Below are positions 43,020 to 56,000 of a stretch of DNA of 64,000 nt, one piece after another (position 1 is the stretch's first letter; the number at the start of each line of letters is the position of its first letter). A model generated the notes under the pieces. It saw only the letters and a program-made list of their open reading frames with translations, had not been told where the DNA came from and searched no databases. The stretch is from Cherax quadricarinatus. Lineage: Eukaryota > Arthropoda > Malacostraca > Decapoda > Parastacidae. A program made the translations under genes and the position numbers. Where the stretch lies: the NCBI RefSeq assembly GCF_038502225.1, contig NW_027196400.1, positions 20,001 to 84,000 of the forward strand. Reading direction: 5' to 3'.

Positions 43020-46000
43020 GTAAGAAAGGTAAGGAAGAAGGATGGGTAAGGAAGAAGGATGGTAAGGAAGAAGGATGGTAAGGAAGAAGGATGGTAAGGA
43101 AGAAGGATGGGTAAGGAAGAAGGATGGTAAGGAAGAAGGATGGGTGAGGAAGAAGGATGGTAAGGAAGAAGGATGGGTAAGGAATAAGGATGGGTAAGGA
43201 AGAAGGATGGGTAAGGAAGGATGGGTAAGGAAGAAGGATGGGTAAGGAAGGATAGGTAAGGAAGAAGGATGGTAAGGAAGAAGGATGGGTAAGGAAGAAG
43301 GATGGGTAAGGAAGAAGGATGGGTAAGGAAGAAGGATGGTAAGGAAGAAGGATGGGTAAGGAAGAAGGATGGGTAAGGAAGAAGGATGGGTAAGGAAGAA
43401 GGATGGGTAAGGAAGAAGGATGGGTAAGGAAGAAGGATGGTAAGGAAGAAGGATGGTTGAGGAAGAAGGATGGGTAAGGAAGAAGGATGATACGGAAGAA
43501 GGATGGGTAAGGAAGAAGGATGGGTGAGGAAGAAGGATGGGTAAGGAAGAAGGATGGGTGAGGAAGAAAGATGATAAGGAAGAAGAATGGGTAAGGAAGG
43601 ATGGGTGAGGAAGAAGGATGGGTAAGGAAGAAGGATGGGTAAAGAAGAAGGATGGGTAAGGAAGGATGGGTGAGGAAGAAGGATGGGTAAGGAAGAAGGA
43701 TGAGTAAGGAAGAAGGATGGGTAAGGAAGAAGGATGGGTAAGGAAGAAGAATGGGTAAGGAAGGATGGGTAAGGAAGAAGGATGGTAAGGAAGAAGGATG
43801 GGTAAGGAAGAAGGATGGGTAAGGAAGAAGGATGGTAAGGAAGAAGGATGGTAAGGAAGAAGGATGGGTAAGGAAGAAGGATGGTAAGGAAGAAGGATGG
43901 TAAGGAAGAAGGATGGGTAAGGAAGAAGGATGGTAAGGAAGAAGGATGGGTAAGGAAGAAGGATGGTAATGAAGAAGGATGGTAAGGAAGGATGCGTAAG
44001 GAAGAAGGATGGGTAAGGAAGAAGATGGGTAAGGAAGAAGGATGGGTAAGGAAGAAGGATGGGTAAGGAAGAAGGATGGGTAAGGAAGAAGGATGGGTAA
44101 GGAAGAAGGATGGGTAAGGAAGAAGGATGGGTAAGGAAGAAGGATGGGTAAGGAAGAAGGATGGGTAAGGAAGAAGGATGGGTAAGGAAGAAGGATGGGT
44201 AAGGAAGAAGGATGGTAAGGAAGAAGGATGGTAAGGAAGAAGGATGGGTAAGGAAGAAGGATGGGTAAGGAAGAAGGATGGTAAGGAAGAAGGATGGGTG
44301 AGGAAGAAGGATGGTAAGGAAGAAGGATGGGTAAGGAAGAAGGATGGGTAAGGAAGAAGGATGGGTAAGGAAGAAGGATGGGTAAGGAAGAAGGATGGGT
44401 AAGGAAGAAGGATGAAAGAAGGATGGTAAGAAAGTAGGATGGTAAGGAAGATGGATGGGTAAGGAAGAAGGATGGGTATTGAAGAAGGATGGGTAAGGAG
44501 GAAGGATGGGTAAGGAAGAAGGATGGTAAGGAAGAAGGATGGGTGAGGAAGAAGGATGGGTAATGGGTAAGGAAGAAGGAAGGAAGATGGGTAAGGAAGG
44601 ATGAGTAAGGAAGGATGGGTAAGGAAGAAGGATGGGTAAGGAAGAAGGATGGTAAGGAAGAAGGATGGGTAAGGAAGGATAGGTAAGGAAGAAGGATGGT
44701 AAGGAAGAAGGATGGGTAAGGAAGAAGGATGGTAAGGAAGAAGGATGGTAAGGAAGAAGGATGGGTAAGGAAGAAGGATGGTAAGGAAGAAGGATGGTAA
44801 GGAAGAAGGATGGTAAGGAAGAAGGATGGGTAAGGAAGAAGGATGGGTAAGGAAGAAGGATGGGTAAGGAAGAAGGATGGGTAAGGAAGAAGGATGGGTA
44901 AGGAAGAAGGATGGGTAAGGAAGAAGGATGGGTAAGGAAGAAGGATGGGTAAGGAAGAAGGATGGGTAAGGAAGAAAGATGGGTAAGGAAGAAGGATGGG
45001 TAAGGAAGAAGGATGGGTAAGGAAGAAGGATGGTAAAGAAGGGTGGGTAAGGAAGAAGGATGGTTAAGGGAGAAGGATGGGTAAGGAATAAGGCTGGGTA
45101 AGGAAGAAGGATGGTAAGGAAAAAGGATGGGTAAGGAAGAAGGATGAATAAGGAAGAAGGATGGGTAAGGAAGAAGGATGATACGGAAGAAGGACGGGTA
45201 AGGAAGAAGGATGGGTGAGGAAGAAGGATGGGTAAGGAAGAAGGATGGGTGAGGAAGAAGGATGATAAGGAAGAAGAATGGGTAAGGAAGGATGGGTGAG
45301 GAAGAAGGATGGGTAAGGAAGAAGGATGGGTAAAGAAGAAGGATGGGTAAGGAAGAAGGATGGGTAAGGAAGAAGGATGGTAAGGAAGAAGGATGGTAAG
45401 GAAGAAGGATGGGTAAGGAAGAAGGATGGTAAGGAAGAAGGATGGTAAGGAAGAAGGATGGTAAGGAAGAAGGATGGGTAAGGAAGAAGGATGGGTAAGG
45501 AAGAAGGATGGGTAAGGAAGAAGGATGGTAAGGAAGAAGGATGGGTAAGGAAGAAGGATGGGTAAGGAAGAAGGATGGTAAGGAAGAAGGATGGGTAAGG
45601 AAGAAGGATGGGTAAGGAAGAAGGATGGGTAAGAAGGATGGGTAAGGAAGAAGGATGGGTAAGGAAGAAGGATGGTAAGGAAGAAGGATGGTAAGGAAGA
45701 AGGATGGGTAAGGAAGAAGGATGGGTAAGGAAGAAGGATGGGTAAGGAAGAAGGATGGGTAAGGAAGAAGGATGGGTAAGGAAGAAGGATGGGAAGGATG
45801 TGTAAGGCAGAAGGATGGGTAAGGAAGAAGGATGGGTAAGGAAGAAGGATGGGTAAGGAAGAAGGATGGGTAAGGAAGAAGGATGGGTAAGGAAGAAGGA
45901 TGGGTAAGGAAGAAGGATGGGTAAGGAAGAAGGATGGGTAAGGAAGAAGGATGGGTAAGGAAGAAGGATGGGTAAGGAAGAAGGATGGGTAAGGAAGAAG

Positions 46001-48735
46001 GATGGGTAAGGAAGAAGGATGGGTAAGGAAGAAGGATGGGTAAGGAAGAAGGATGGGTAAGGAAGAAGGATTGGTAAGGAAGAAGGATGGGAAGGAAGAA
46101 GGATGGGTAAGGAAGAAGGATGGGTAAGGAAGAAGGATGGGTAATGAAGAAGGATGGGTAAGGAAGAAGGATGGGTAAGGAAGAAGGATGGGTAAGGAAG
46201 AAGGATGGGTAAGGAAGAAGGATGGGTAAGGAAGAAGGATGGGTAAGGAAGAAGGATGGGTAAGGAAGAAGGATGGGTAAGGAAGAAAGATGGGTAAAGA
46301 AGAAGGATGGGTAAGGAAGAAGGATGGGTAAGGAAGAAAGATGGGTAAGGAAGAAGGATGGGTAGGGTAAGGAAGAAGGATGGGTAAGGAAGAAGGATGG
46401 GTAAGGAAGAAGGATGGGTAAGGAAGAAGGATGGGTAAGGAAGAAGGATGGGTAAGGAAGAAGGATGGGTAAGGAAGAAGGATGGGTAAGGAAGAAGGAT
46501 GGGTAAGGAAGAAGGATGGGTAAGGAAGAAGGATGGGTAAGGAAGAAGGATGGGTAAGGAAGAAGGATGGGTAAGGAAGAAGGATGGGTAAGGAAGAAGG
46601 ATGGGTAAGGAAGAAGGATGGGTAAGGAAGAAGGATGGGTAAGGAAGAAGGATGGGTAAGGAAGAAGGATGGGTAAGGAAGAAGGATGGGTAAGGAAGAA
46701 GGATGGGTAAGGAAGAAGGATGGGTAAGGAAGAAGGATGGGTAAGGAAGAAGGATGGGTAAGGAAGAAGGATGGGTAAGGAAGAAGGATGGGTAAGGAAG
46801 AAGGATGGGTAAGGAAGAAGGATGGGTAAGGAAGAAGGATGGGTAAGGAAGAAGGATGGGTAAGGAAGAAGGATGGGTAAGGAAGAAGGATGGGTAAGGA
46901 AGAAGGATGGGTAAGGAAGAAGGATGGGTAAGGAAGAAGGATGGGCAAGAAAGAAGGATGAGTAAGGAAGAAGGATGGGTAAGGAAGAAGGATGGGTAAG
47001 GAAGGATGGGTAAGGAAGAAGGATGGGTAAGGAAGAAGGATGGGTAAGGAAGGATGGGTAAGGAAGAAGGATGGTAAGGAAGAAGGATGGGTAAGGAGGA
47101 AGGATGGGTAAGGAAGAAGGATGGGTAAGGAAGGATGGGTAAGGAAGAAGGATGGTAAGGAAGAAGGATGGGTAAGGAAGAAGGATGGTAAGGAAGAAGG
47201 ATGGTAAGGAAGAAGGATGGGTAAGGAAGAAGGATGGTAATGAAGAAGGATGGTAAGGAAGGATGCGTAAGGAAGAAGGATGGGGAAGGAAGAAGGATGG
47301 GTAAGGAAGAAGATGGGTAAGGAAGAAGGATGGGTAAGGAAGAAGGATGGGTAAGGAAGAAGGATGGGTAAGGAAGAAGGATGGGTAAGGGAGAAGGATG
47401 GGTAAGGAAGAAGGATGGGTAAGGAAGAAGGACGGGTAAGGAAGAAGGATGGGTAAGGAAGAAGGATGGGTAAGGAAGAAGGATGGTAAGGAAGAAGGAT
47501 GGGTAAGGAAGAAGGATGGTTAAGGGAGAAGGATGGGTAAGGAAGAAGGATGGGTAAGGAAGAAGGATGGTAAGGAAAAAGGATGGGTAAGGAAGAAGGA
47601 TGAGTAAGGAAGAAGGATGGGTAAGGAAGAAGGATGATACGGAAGAAGGATGGGTAAGGAAGAAGGATGGGTGAGGAAGAAGGATGGGTAAGGAAGAAGG
47701 ATGGGTGAGGAAGAAGGATGATAAGGAAGAAGAATGGGTAAGGAAGGATGGGTGAGGAAGAAGGATGGGTAAGGAAGAAGGATGGGTAAAGAAGAAGGAT
47801 GGGTAAGGAAGAAGGATGGTAAGGAAGAAGGATGGTAAGGAAGAAGGATGGTAAGGAAGAAGGACGATAAGGAAGAAGGATGGTAAGGAAGAAGGATGGT
47901 AAGGAAGAAGGATGGTAAGGAAGAAGGATGGGTAAGGAAGAAGGATGGTAAGGAAGAAGGATGGGTGAGGAAGAAGGATGGTAAGGAAGAAGGATGGGTA
48001 AGGAAGAAGGTGGGTAAGGAAGAAGGATGGTAAGGAAGAAGGATGGTAAGGAAGAAGGATGGTAAGGAAGAAGGATGGTAAGGAAGAAGGATGGTAAGGA
48101 AGAAGGATGGGGTAATGGTAAGAAGGATGGGTAAGGAAGAAGGATGGGTAAGGAAGAAGGATGGTAAGGAATGAGGATGGTAAGGAAGGAGGATGGGTAA
48201 GGAAGAAGGATGGGTAAGGAAGAAGGATGGGTAAGAAGGATGGGTAAGGAAGAAGGATGGGTAAGGAAGAAGGATGGGTAAGGAAGAAGGATGGGTAAGG
48301 AAGAAGGATGGGTAAGGAAGAAGGATGGGTGAGGAAGAATGATGGTAAGGAAGAAGGATGGGTAAGGAAGAAGGTGGGTAAGGAAGAAGGATGGTAAGGA
48401 AGAAGAATGGGTGAGGAAGAAGGATGGTAAGGAAGAAGGATGGGTAAGGAAGAAGGATTGTAAGGAAGAAGGAGGGGTAAGAAAGAAGGATGGTAAGAAA
48501 GTAGGATGGTAAGGAAGATGGATGGGTAAGGAAGAAGGATGGGTATTGAAGAAGGATGGGTAAGGAAGAAGGATGGGTAAGGAAGAAGGATGGGTAAGGA
48601 AGAAGGGTGGGTAAGGAAGAAGGATGGGTAAGGAAGAAGGATGAGTAAGGAAGAAGGATGGGTAAGGAAGAAGGATGGGTAAGGAAGAAGGATGGTAAGG
48701 AAGAAGGATGGGTAAGGATAGAAATATGGGAAAAG
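43020..48735. repeat. 16/17-bp purine-rich satellite, 5.7 kb
   Basis: Unit AAGGAAGAAGGATGGGT (17 bp) or the same with one G less (16 bp), plus shorter AAGGATGGGT forms; about 340 units. The plus strand is almost all purine with isolated T. The minus strand is CTT/CCT-rich with almost no stop triplets, which explains frames of 480 to over 1900 codons. Rare-variant blocks recur: TGATACGG at 43488, 45179 and 47635, and GGTTAAGGGAGAAGG at 45063 and 47520. Confidence 0.97.
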
Positions 48736-49164
48736 GATGGGAGGGGTAAGAGAGGTAGGATACAAAAGGGAAGTGACACAACCACTATGGTGCAATTTGA
48801 AATGTGTGTGTGTAATAATAGATAATTATTGAAAGGGTTATAACACTTACCCATCAGAGTCACACAGATGTAACAAATATATAGCTGCGTGAGTCTGAGT
48901 CCGTAATAGATATTCAAGTTGAAATTGCGCTTTTTTTTGCGATTGCATGCCGCAAGTTGCGATGACAAGGCAAGGCGATAATTATATGGACAATTTATGT
49001 AAAATCACTGCGCATGTTGGCTTCTTTCAAGGTGGTGTCTCGCCATAGTAAATATAGCGATCTTACAAGAGTAGATGTGAAAGTAGAAAAGTTATATAAG
49101 ATATCTCCATAATTAGGAATTATGATATTCTTTGTAGACATAGAAGGGTTCTAGTGTTACCCAA
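48736..49164. other. unique sequence, no gene seen
   Basis: AT-rich and without recognisable features. It separates the purine satellite from a minus-strand LINE fragment. Confidence 0.6.
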
Positions 49165-50172
49165 TTATCTTCGTCTGCAGGGAGGTTGCTCAAGATCATT
49201 GGTCGTTGGTAATCGTCCATATGGATGAAGCGATACACCCTGTGTGGAAGAGTCATTCTTTGGGTCCTGTGTTGATGATATAGTCGGTAGTATTTGCAAC
49301 TTGAGGAGGATGCTCTCTGTTTGGTATATAGAATTCTTGCATTGCATAGAGTTGCTTCTTCAGCATATCAAGGCGCATATTTAGGGCAGCAATATCCTGT
49401 TGGATGTGAAAATTTGCCATCCTGATTCCGTCTCTCTTCTTGGTACCCGCAATAAAGTGGAGAGCTGTATTCTGGACCCGTTGCAACGGTATCATGTTGG
49501 TCTTTGTTGTTAACGACATTGGGACACACGGGTATTCGAGTATTGGTCTTATCAGCATTTTATACAGATGTTTTTTGACGTGTGAAGGGGCTTGATTAAA
49601 TCTATAGAGACTGCTAAGACCGGCTTTGGCTATGTTGATCTTTTTATTGACGTGAGATGTTGAGTGCAACAGCCTGTCTATTTCATATCCCAAGATCTTG
49701 TTAGGGTTTTTAATTGCTACAGGTGTACCTCTGATGGAGATACCCCCCTTGTCTTCGATAGTTGATGCAAAACATCCTATCGTACTAACAAGGACTTTGT
49801 CAGGGTTAGTCGTAATTCTCCATTTCTTTTCCCAGTTAGATGTTCGGCGAAGTTCAACATTCATTTTTTTCTATGACCCTCTCATACTTATATTTCCCTG
49901 TTACATGGGTTGATGAGACGACATGGATAACATCATCTGCAAATTGTGTTATAATTGTATCATTGATCTCCGGTTGAGGAAGATCGTTTACATAAATATT
50001 CAATAGTATTGGGCTAAGACATGAGCCTTGCGGGACACCAGCTGTCGGTATAAAAGGCTCTGTCGACCTGCCGTGAAAGGTAGGAATGATTTTTCTTTGA
50101 GACAAGAAGTTATATATAAATCTGAGAAAGGACCTGTTATAGCCAGGTAGGCCAATAAGTTTATATATAAAA
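49165..50172 (-). pseudogene. minus-strand LINE reverse transcriptase fragment
   Basis: The minus-strand frame 50105-49854 has AGVPQGSCLSPILLNIYVND and FADDVIHVV (catalytic Asp pair, about 49928-49942). After a frameshift near 49860 the frame 49864-49253 continues with WEKKWRITTNPDKV, ILGYEIDRLL, LIRPILEYPCVP and LQRVQNTALHF, the usual region after RT in I/Jockey-like LINEs. The endonuclease and the start of RT are missing at 50172, where a LINE of opposite orientation begins. It differs clearly in sequence from the other LINEs in the window. Not functional. Confidence 0.82.
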
Positions 50173-51215
50173 CCATCACCCCCATCTTATTCCTCATCCT
50201 CATATCAGACATAGACAGAGATATACATCACAGCACCGTATCATCCTTTGCGGATGATACTAGGATCTGCATGAGGCTGTCATCTGCTGAGGACGCGGTT
50301 AACCTCCAAGAAGATATAAACAAAGTTTTCCAGTGAGCAACGGTAAAGAATATGATGTTCAATGAGGACAAATTCCAACTACTCCGTTATGGAAAACTGG
50401 AGGAGATAATAACTAGAACAGAGTATACTACAGACTCTGGCCATACAATAGAGCGGAAAAATAATGTAAGGGACCTGGGAGTAGTAATGTCTGAGGATCT
50501 CACTTTCAAGGATCACTACAGTGCCACGATCGCACGTGCAAAGAAAATGATAGGATGGATAATGAGAACGTTCAAAACGAGAGATGCCAAGCCAATGATG
50601 ATCCTTTTCAAATCACTTGTTCTCTCTAGGCTGGAATACTGCTGTACATTAACATCTCCATTCAAAGCAGGTGAAATCGCAGATCTAGAGAGTGTACAGA
50701 GATCCTTTACTGCACGTATAAGTTCTGTCAAGCACCTTAACTACTGGGAACGCTTTGAAGCACTTGACATGTACTCGTTGGAACGCAGGAGGGCGAGATA
50801 TATCATAATCTACACTTGCAAAATCCTGGAGGGAATGGTCCCAAATCTGCACACAAAAATCACTCCCTACGAAAGTAAAAGACTGGGCAGGCGATGCAAA
50901 ATCCCCCCAGTTAAAAGTAGGGGCGCAGTTGGTACACTATGGGAAAACACCATAAGTGTCCGGGGCCCAAGACTGTTCAACAGCCTCCCATCAAGCATTA
51001 GGGGAATTGCCAATAAACCCCTGGCTGCCTTCAAGAGAGAGCTGGACAGATACCTAAAGTCAGTGCCGGATCAGCCGGGCTGTGGCTCGTACGTTGGACT
51101 GCGTGCGGCCAGCAGTAACAGCCTAGTTGATCAGGCCCTGATCCATCGGGAGGCCTGGTCATGGACTGGGCCGCGGGAGCGTTGATCCCCGGAATAACCT
51201 CCAGGTAACCTCCAG
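50173..51215 (+). pseudogene. plus-strand LINE, RT end to 3' tail
   Basis: It starts within RT: LFLILISDIDRDIH, then SSFADDTRICMRL with the Asp pair at about 50237-50242. A TGA at about 50335 replaces what is probably a Trp codon; the frame 50352-51185 is then open for 277 codons (VRDLGVVMSEDLTFKDHY, LVLSRLEYCCTLTSPF, IIIYTCKILEGMVP). The end REAWSWTGPRER, followed by AATAACCTCCAGGTAACCTC, is its 3' terminus. It is a third LINE lineage, 5'-truncated, carrying one nonsense change. Confidence 0.85.
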
Positions 51216-51216
51216 G

Positions 51217-51290
51217 ACGAATGAGACATTTGCAACAGTCTCGCCTAAACGGTACACTTCTTCAGTCACATACAGAGGAGAATAATTGAC
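51217..51290 (-). mobile_element. Penelope-type end fragment, hammerhead-like motif
   Basis: On the minus strand: CTGAAGAAG, TGTACCGTTTA, GGCGAGAC, then TGTTGCAAATGTCTCATTC. CTGAAGA fits the CUGANGA half of a hammerhead core; the expected CGAAAC is CGAGAC here. The TGTTGCA...TGTCTCATTC tail also occurs at 62748-62790. Assignment is inferred from the layout. Confidence 0.5.
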
Positions 51291-52043
51291 AGACGAAGCC
51301 TACCCTCATGAATCTGTCAGTATTATACATCATTATTATGAACACAAGTGGTAGTCTAATGGCCTATTGCACCTGGTCGTAACTAAGTAAGGAAATATTG
51401 TACTCAGCAGGACAGAGCAAAGGTAAGGCAAACAAGAACGGGTAGATTTCTTTACCCATATATTCCTTCATCAATAAATACTATACAACATTAATGATGA
51501 GAGAAGTCTGATTGTTATCGTACAACCCAATAACCACTTAAAGCAGTAGTGGTCATGACCAGTGTCTATGCAGACACACACTCAGCCAGGTAAGCTGAAG
51601 TGACGTCACCGTGGCTGAAGGAGCCGGCTTCCACGTGATTGGCGGGACTGAACTGGAAAATAAGCACAGCAGTGTGGCCCCGAACTGCTACACTCTGACC
51701 TGCCAGTTCACTGGTGGAGAGGGCATGCCAGATGCTTGTGTGAAGAATGAAATGTAACACAATCAGAGCACGCCACAACCCTTTTTAGGATATAAGACAA
51801 TGGGAGGTGGTATGTGTGTTTCATATTCCAAATTTGTTTATCAATGAATAATACTTCCTTAATATTAAATTAAAGAGATTTATTTCTCCCTACCTGTCAA
51901 AGGCACCTTGAAATAACCTCATAACAATCCAGCTTAGAATCCTATTCAGCATGGTTCACTAACTCAGTAATGTTATATATCCTGGGTAGCAGTTAATTAT
52001 CAGTCCTAGAATCACCTTGATATAATCAGTGTATGTGAGGGAA
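51291..52043. other. unique sequence, no gene seen
   Basis: A 70-codon minus-strand frame at 51566-51778 has no support. GAAGTGACGTCACCGTGG near 51596 contains a perfect TGACGTCA (CRE-like) site, but no gene is attached. Confidence 0.55.
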
Positions 52044-52531
52044 ACCTGGTGATGGAGCGGCCGCAGGGAAGTTGATCACGTCACAACACCACCTCCAGAA
52101 GAAGATGAAAAGAAAGACTTCTCGCTCTTTCTCTCCCCTTCTTAAGGAACGAGCATAAAGGGTGAAGTCCATGGACTATTACTGACATCAATAAGACCCT
52201 TTTCGAACAGGAAGCGCACTTAAGCCTGCTGTGTTAGCTCTGCCTTGTTTCATTAATACACTGTATATGGATTCACCCATGTGGAGGTAGACCTGGTGAT
52301 GGAGCGGCCGCAGGGAAGTTGATCACGTCACAACACCACCTCCAGAAGAAGATGAAAAGAAAGACTTCTCGCTCTTTCTCTCCCCTTCTTAAGGAACGAG
52401 CATAAAGGGTGAATCCATGGACTATTACTGACATCAATAAGACCCTTTTCGAACAAGAAGCGCACTTAAGCCTGCTGTGTTAGCTCTGCCTTGTTTCATT
52501 AATACACTGTATATGGATTCACCCATGTGGA
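52044..52531. repeat. tandem duplication of a 247-bp unit
   Basis: Two adjacent copies starting ACCTGGTGATGGAGCGGCCG, at 52044 and 52291, nearly identical (AACAGG/AACAAG and one lost base in GTGAAGTCC/GTGAATCC). Each contains GTTGATCACGTCACAAC and CCCTTTTCGAACA. No ORF. The unit is not recognised. Confidence 0.92.
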
Positions 52532-52672
52532 TAGGGCTTATTCCTTAGGGTAGTTGGGTAGTTGTCAAAATGGGTTTAGTTGTTTTTGTTGGTGGGTTTG
52601 AGCTTGAGATGGACCTGCCTAGTATGGGCCAATAGGCCAGATGCAGTGTTCCTCCTTTGTAATGTTCTTATG
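52532..52672 (+). mobile_element. 3' end of a CR1-like LINE
   Basis: It contains GGACCTGCCTAGTATGGGCC, AATAGGCCAGATGCAGTGTT and CCTCCTTTGTAATGTTCTTA, which match the 3' UTR of the element at 2900-7080 (around 6997-7072). It is heavily 5'-truncated and ends near TTCTTATG. Non-coding. Confidence 0.85.
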
Positions 52673-52751
52673 TCAGAGACTCGTTAATTATGTGTTCAAG
52701 ACTGACTCTCTGAGCAAGACTCTGTATGGCTTAAGTTAGACAATAAACAAA

Positions 52752-52910
52752 TAACCCGCACATAAGAGAGAGAGAAGCTTACGATGACGTTCTGTCCGAC
52801 TTAGACCATTTACAAAGTCACACAATGTGACATTGTAAAGTGTCCAAGTCGCACCGGAACGTCGTCGTAAGCTTCTCTCTCTCTCTCTCCTATGTGCGGG
52901 TTATTTGTGT
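52752..52910. mobile_element. foldback element, inverted Penelope-type ends
   Basis: Imperfect inverted arms of about 75-80 bp: AAATAACCCGCACATAAGAG...AAGCTTACGATGACGTTC on the left, and GAACGTCGTCGTAAGCTTCT...TATGTGCGGGTTATTT on the right. The centre is ACACAATGTGACATTG. The right arm has a hairpin (TGTCCAAGTCGCACC) followed by GGAACGTCG, a decayed form of the CGAAACG motif seen at 7840-7862. Like 7730-7903 it is an inverted dimer, here of a different subfamily. No ORF. Confidence 0.7.
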
Positions 52911-53065
52911 AATTTTTCAGTCACGTTATTGCCAGTTGTTGTTCTTCAGGTGAGTTAATGTGGAAAATGCAGTCGGGACGACGTCTGTTTGGTACATACT
53001 TCTTAATTTTGGTTGTTTAGTTTCGCCTTAATAATATAAGGACTTGTAAAGCTGACCTAAAACAT

Positions 53066-56000
53066 ATTACCTGGCACTGGTTGATGGATGAAGACCCGGT
53101 ATATATTACCTGGCACTGGTTGATGGATGAAGACCCGGTATATATTACCTGGCACTGGTTGATGGATGAAGACCCGGTATATATTACCTGGCACTGGTTG
53201 ATGGATGAAGACCCGGTATATATTACCTGGCACTGGTTGATGGATGAAGACCCGGTATATATTACCTGGCACTGGTTGATGGATGAAGACCCGGTATATA
53301 TTACCTGGCACTGGTTGATGGATGAAGACCCGGTATATATTACCTGGCACTGGTTGATGGATGAAGACCCGGTATATATTACCTGGCACTGGTTGATGGA
53401 TGAAGACCCGGTATATATTACCTGGCACTGGTTGATGGATGAAGACCCGGTATATATTACCTGGCACTGGTTGATGGATGAAGACCCGGTATATATTACC
53501 TGGCACTGGTTGATGGATGAAGACCCGGTATATATTACCTGGCACTGGTTGATGGATGAAGACCCGGTATATATTACCTGGCACTGGTTGATGGATGAAG
53601 ACCCGGTATATATTACCTGGCACTGGTTGATGGATGAAGACCCGGTATATATTACCTGGCACTGGTTGATGGATGAAGACCCGGTATATATTACCTGGCA
53701 CTGGTTGATGGATGAAGACCCGGTATATATTACCTGGCACTGGTTGATGGATGAAGACCCGGTATATATTACCTGGCACTGGTTGATGGATGAAGACCCG
53801 GTATATATTACCTGGCACTGGTTGATGGATGAAGACCCGGTATATATTACCTGGCACTGGTTGATGGATGAAGACCCGGTATATATTACCTGGCACTGGT
53901 TGATGGATGAAGACCCGGTATATATTACCTGGCACTGGTTGATGGATGAAGACCCGGTATATATTACCTGGCACTGGTTGATGGATGAAGACCCGGTATA
54001 TATTACCTGGCACTGGTTGATGGATGAAGACCCGGTATATATTACCTGGCACTGGTTGATGGATGAAGACCCGGTATATATTACCTGGCACTGGTTGATG
54101 GATGAAGACCCGGTATATATTACCTGGCACTGGTTGATGGATGAAGACCCGGTATATATTACCTGGCACTGGTTGATGGATGAAGACCCGGTATATATTA
54201 CCTGGCACTGGTTGATGGATGAAGACCCGGTATATATTACCTGGCACTGGTTGATGGATGAAGACCCGGTATATATTACCTGGCACTGGTTGATGGATGA
54301 AGACCCGGTATATATTACCTGGCACTGGTTGATGGATGAAGACCCGGTATATATTACCTGGCACTGGTTGATGGATGAAGACCCGGTATATATTACCTGG
54401 CACTGGTTGATGGATGAAGACCCGGTATATATTACCTGGCACTGGTTGATGGATGAAGACCCGGTATATATTACCTGGCACTGGTTGATGGATGAAGACC
54501 CGGTATATATTACCTGGCACTGGTTGATGGATGAAGACCCGGTATATATTACCTGGCACTGGTTGATGGATGAAGACCCGGTATATATTACCTGGCACTG
54601 GTTGATGGATGAAGACCCGGTATATATTACCTGGCACTGGTTGATGGATGAAGACCCGGTATATATTACCTGGCACTGGTTGATGGATGAAGACCCGGTA
54701 TATATTACCTGGCACTGGTTGATGGATGAAGACCCGGTATATATTACCTGGCACTGGTTGATGGATGAAGACCCGGTATATATTACCTGGCACTGGTTGA
54801 TGGATGAAGACCCGGTATATATTACCTGGCACTGGTTGATGGATGAAGACCCGGTATATATTACCTGGCACTGGTTGATGGATGAAGACCCGGTATATAT
54901 TACCTGGCACTGGTTGATGGATGAAGACCCGGTATATATTACCTGGCACTGGTTGATGGATGAAGACCCGGTATATATTACCTGGCACTGGTTGATGGAT
55001 GAAGACCCGGTATATATTACCTGGCACTGGTTGATGGATGAAGACCCGGTATATATTACCTGGCACTGGTTGATGGATGAAGACCCGGTATATATTACCT
55101 GGCACTGGTTGATGGATGAAGACCCGGTATATATTACCTGGCACTGGTTGATGGATGAAGACCCGGTATATATTACCTGGCACTGGTTGATGGATGAAGA
55201 CCCGGTATATATTACCTGGCACTGGTTGATGGATGAAGACCCGGTATATATTACCTGGCACTGGTTGATGGATGAAGACCCGGTATATATTACCTGGCAC
55301 TGGTTGATGGATGAAGACCCGGTATATATTACCTGGCACTGGTTGATGGATGAAGACCCGGTATATATTACCTGGCACTGGTTGATGGATGAAGACCCGG
55401 TATATATTACCTGGCACTGGTTGATGGATGAAGACCCGGTATATATTACCTGGCACTGGTTGATGGATGAAGACCCGGTATATATTACCTGGCACTGGTT
55501 GATGGATGAAGACCCGGTATATATTACCTGGCACTGGTTGATGGATGAAGACCCGGTATATATTACCTGGCACTGGTTGATGGATGAAGACCCGGTATAT
55601 ATTACCTGGCACTGGTTGATGGATGAAGACCCGGTATATATTACCTGGCACTGGTTGATGGATGAAGACCCGGTATATATTACCTGGCACTGGTTGATGG
55701 ATGAAGACCCGGTATATATTACCTGGCACTGGTTGATGGATGAAGACCCGGTATATATTACCTGGCACTGGTTGATGGATGAAGACCCGGTATATATTAC
55801 CTGGCACTGGTTGATGGATGAAGACCCGGTATATATTACCTGGCACTGGTTGATGGATGAAGACCCGGTATATATTACCTGGCACTGGTTGATGGATGAA
55901 GACCCGGTATATATTACCTGGCACTGGTTGATGGATGAAGACCCGGTATATATTACCTGGCACTGGTTGATGGATGAAGACCCGGTATATATTACCTGGC

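Noticed and set aside
42950..48968. Minus-strand frames of 482, 1243 and 1943 codons rich in Ser, Leu, Pro, Phe
   Set aside because: The pyrimidine-rich strand contains almost no stop triplets, so all frames stay open; they shift freely with 16/17-bp unit changes.
51596..51613. A functional CRE promoter (TGACGTCA)
   Set aside because: A single palindromic octamer without a gene or transcript start nearby is expected by chance at this scale.
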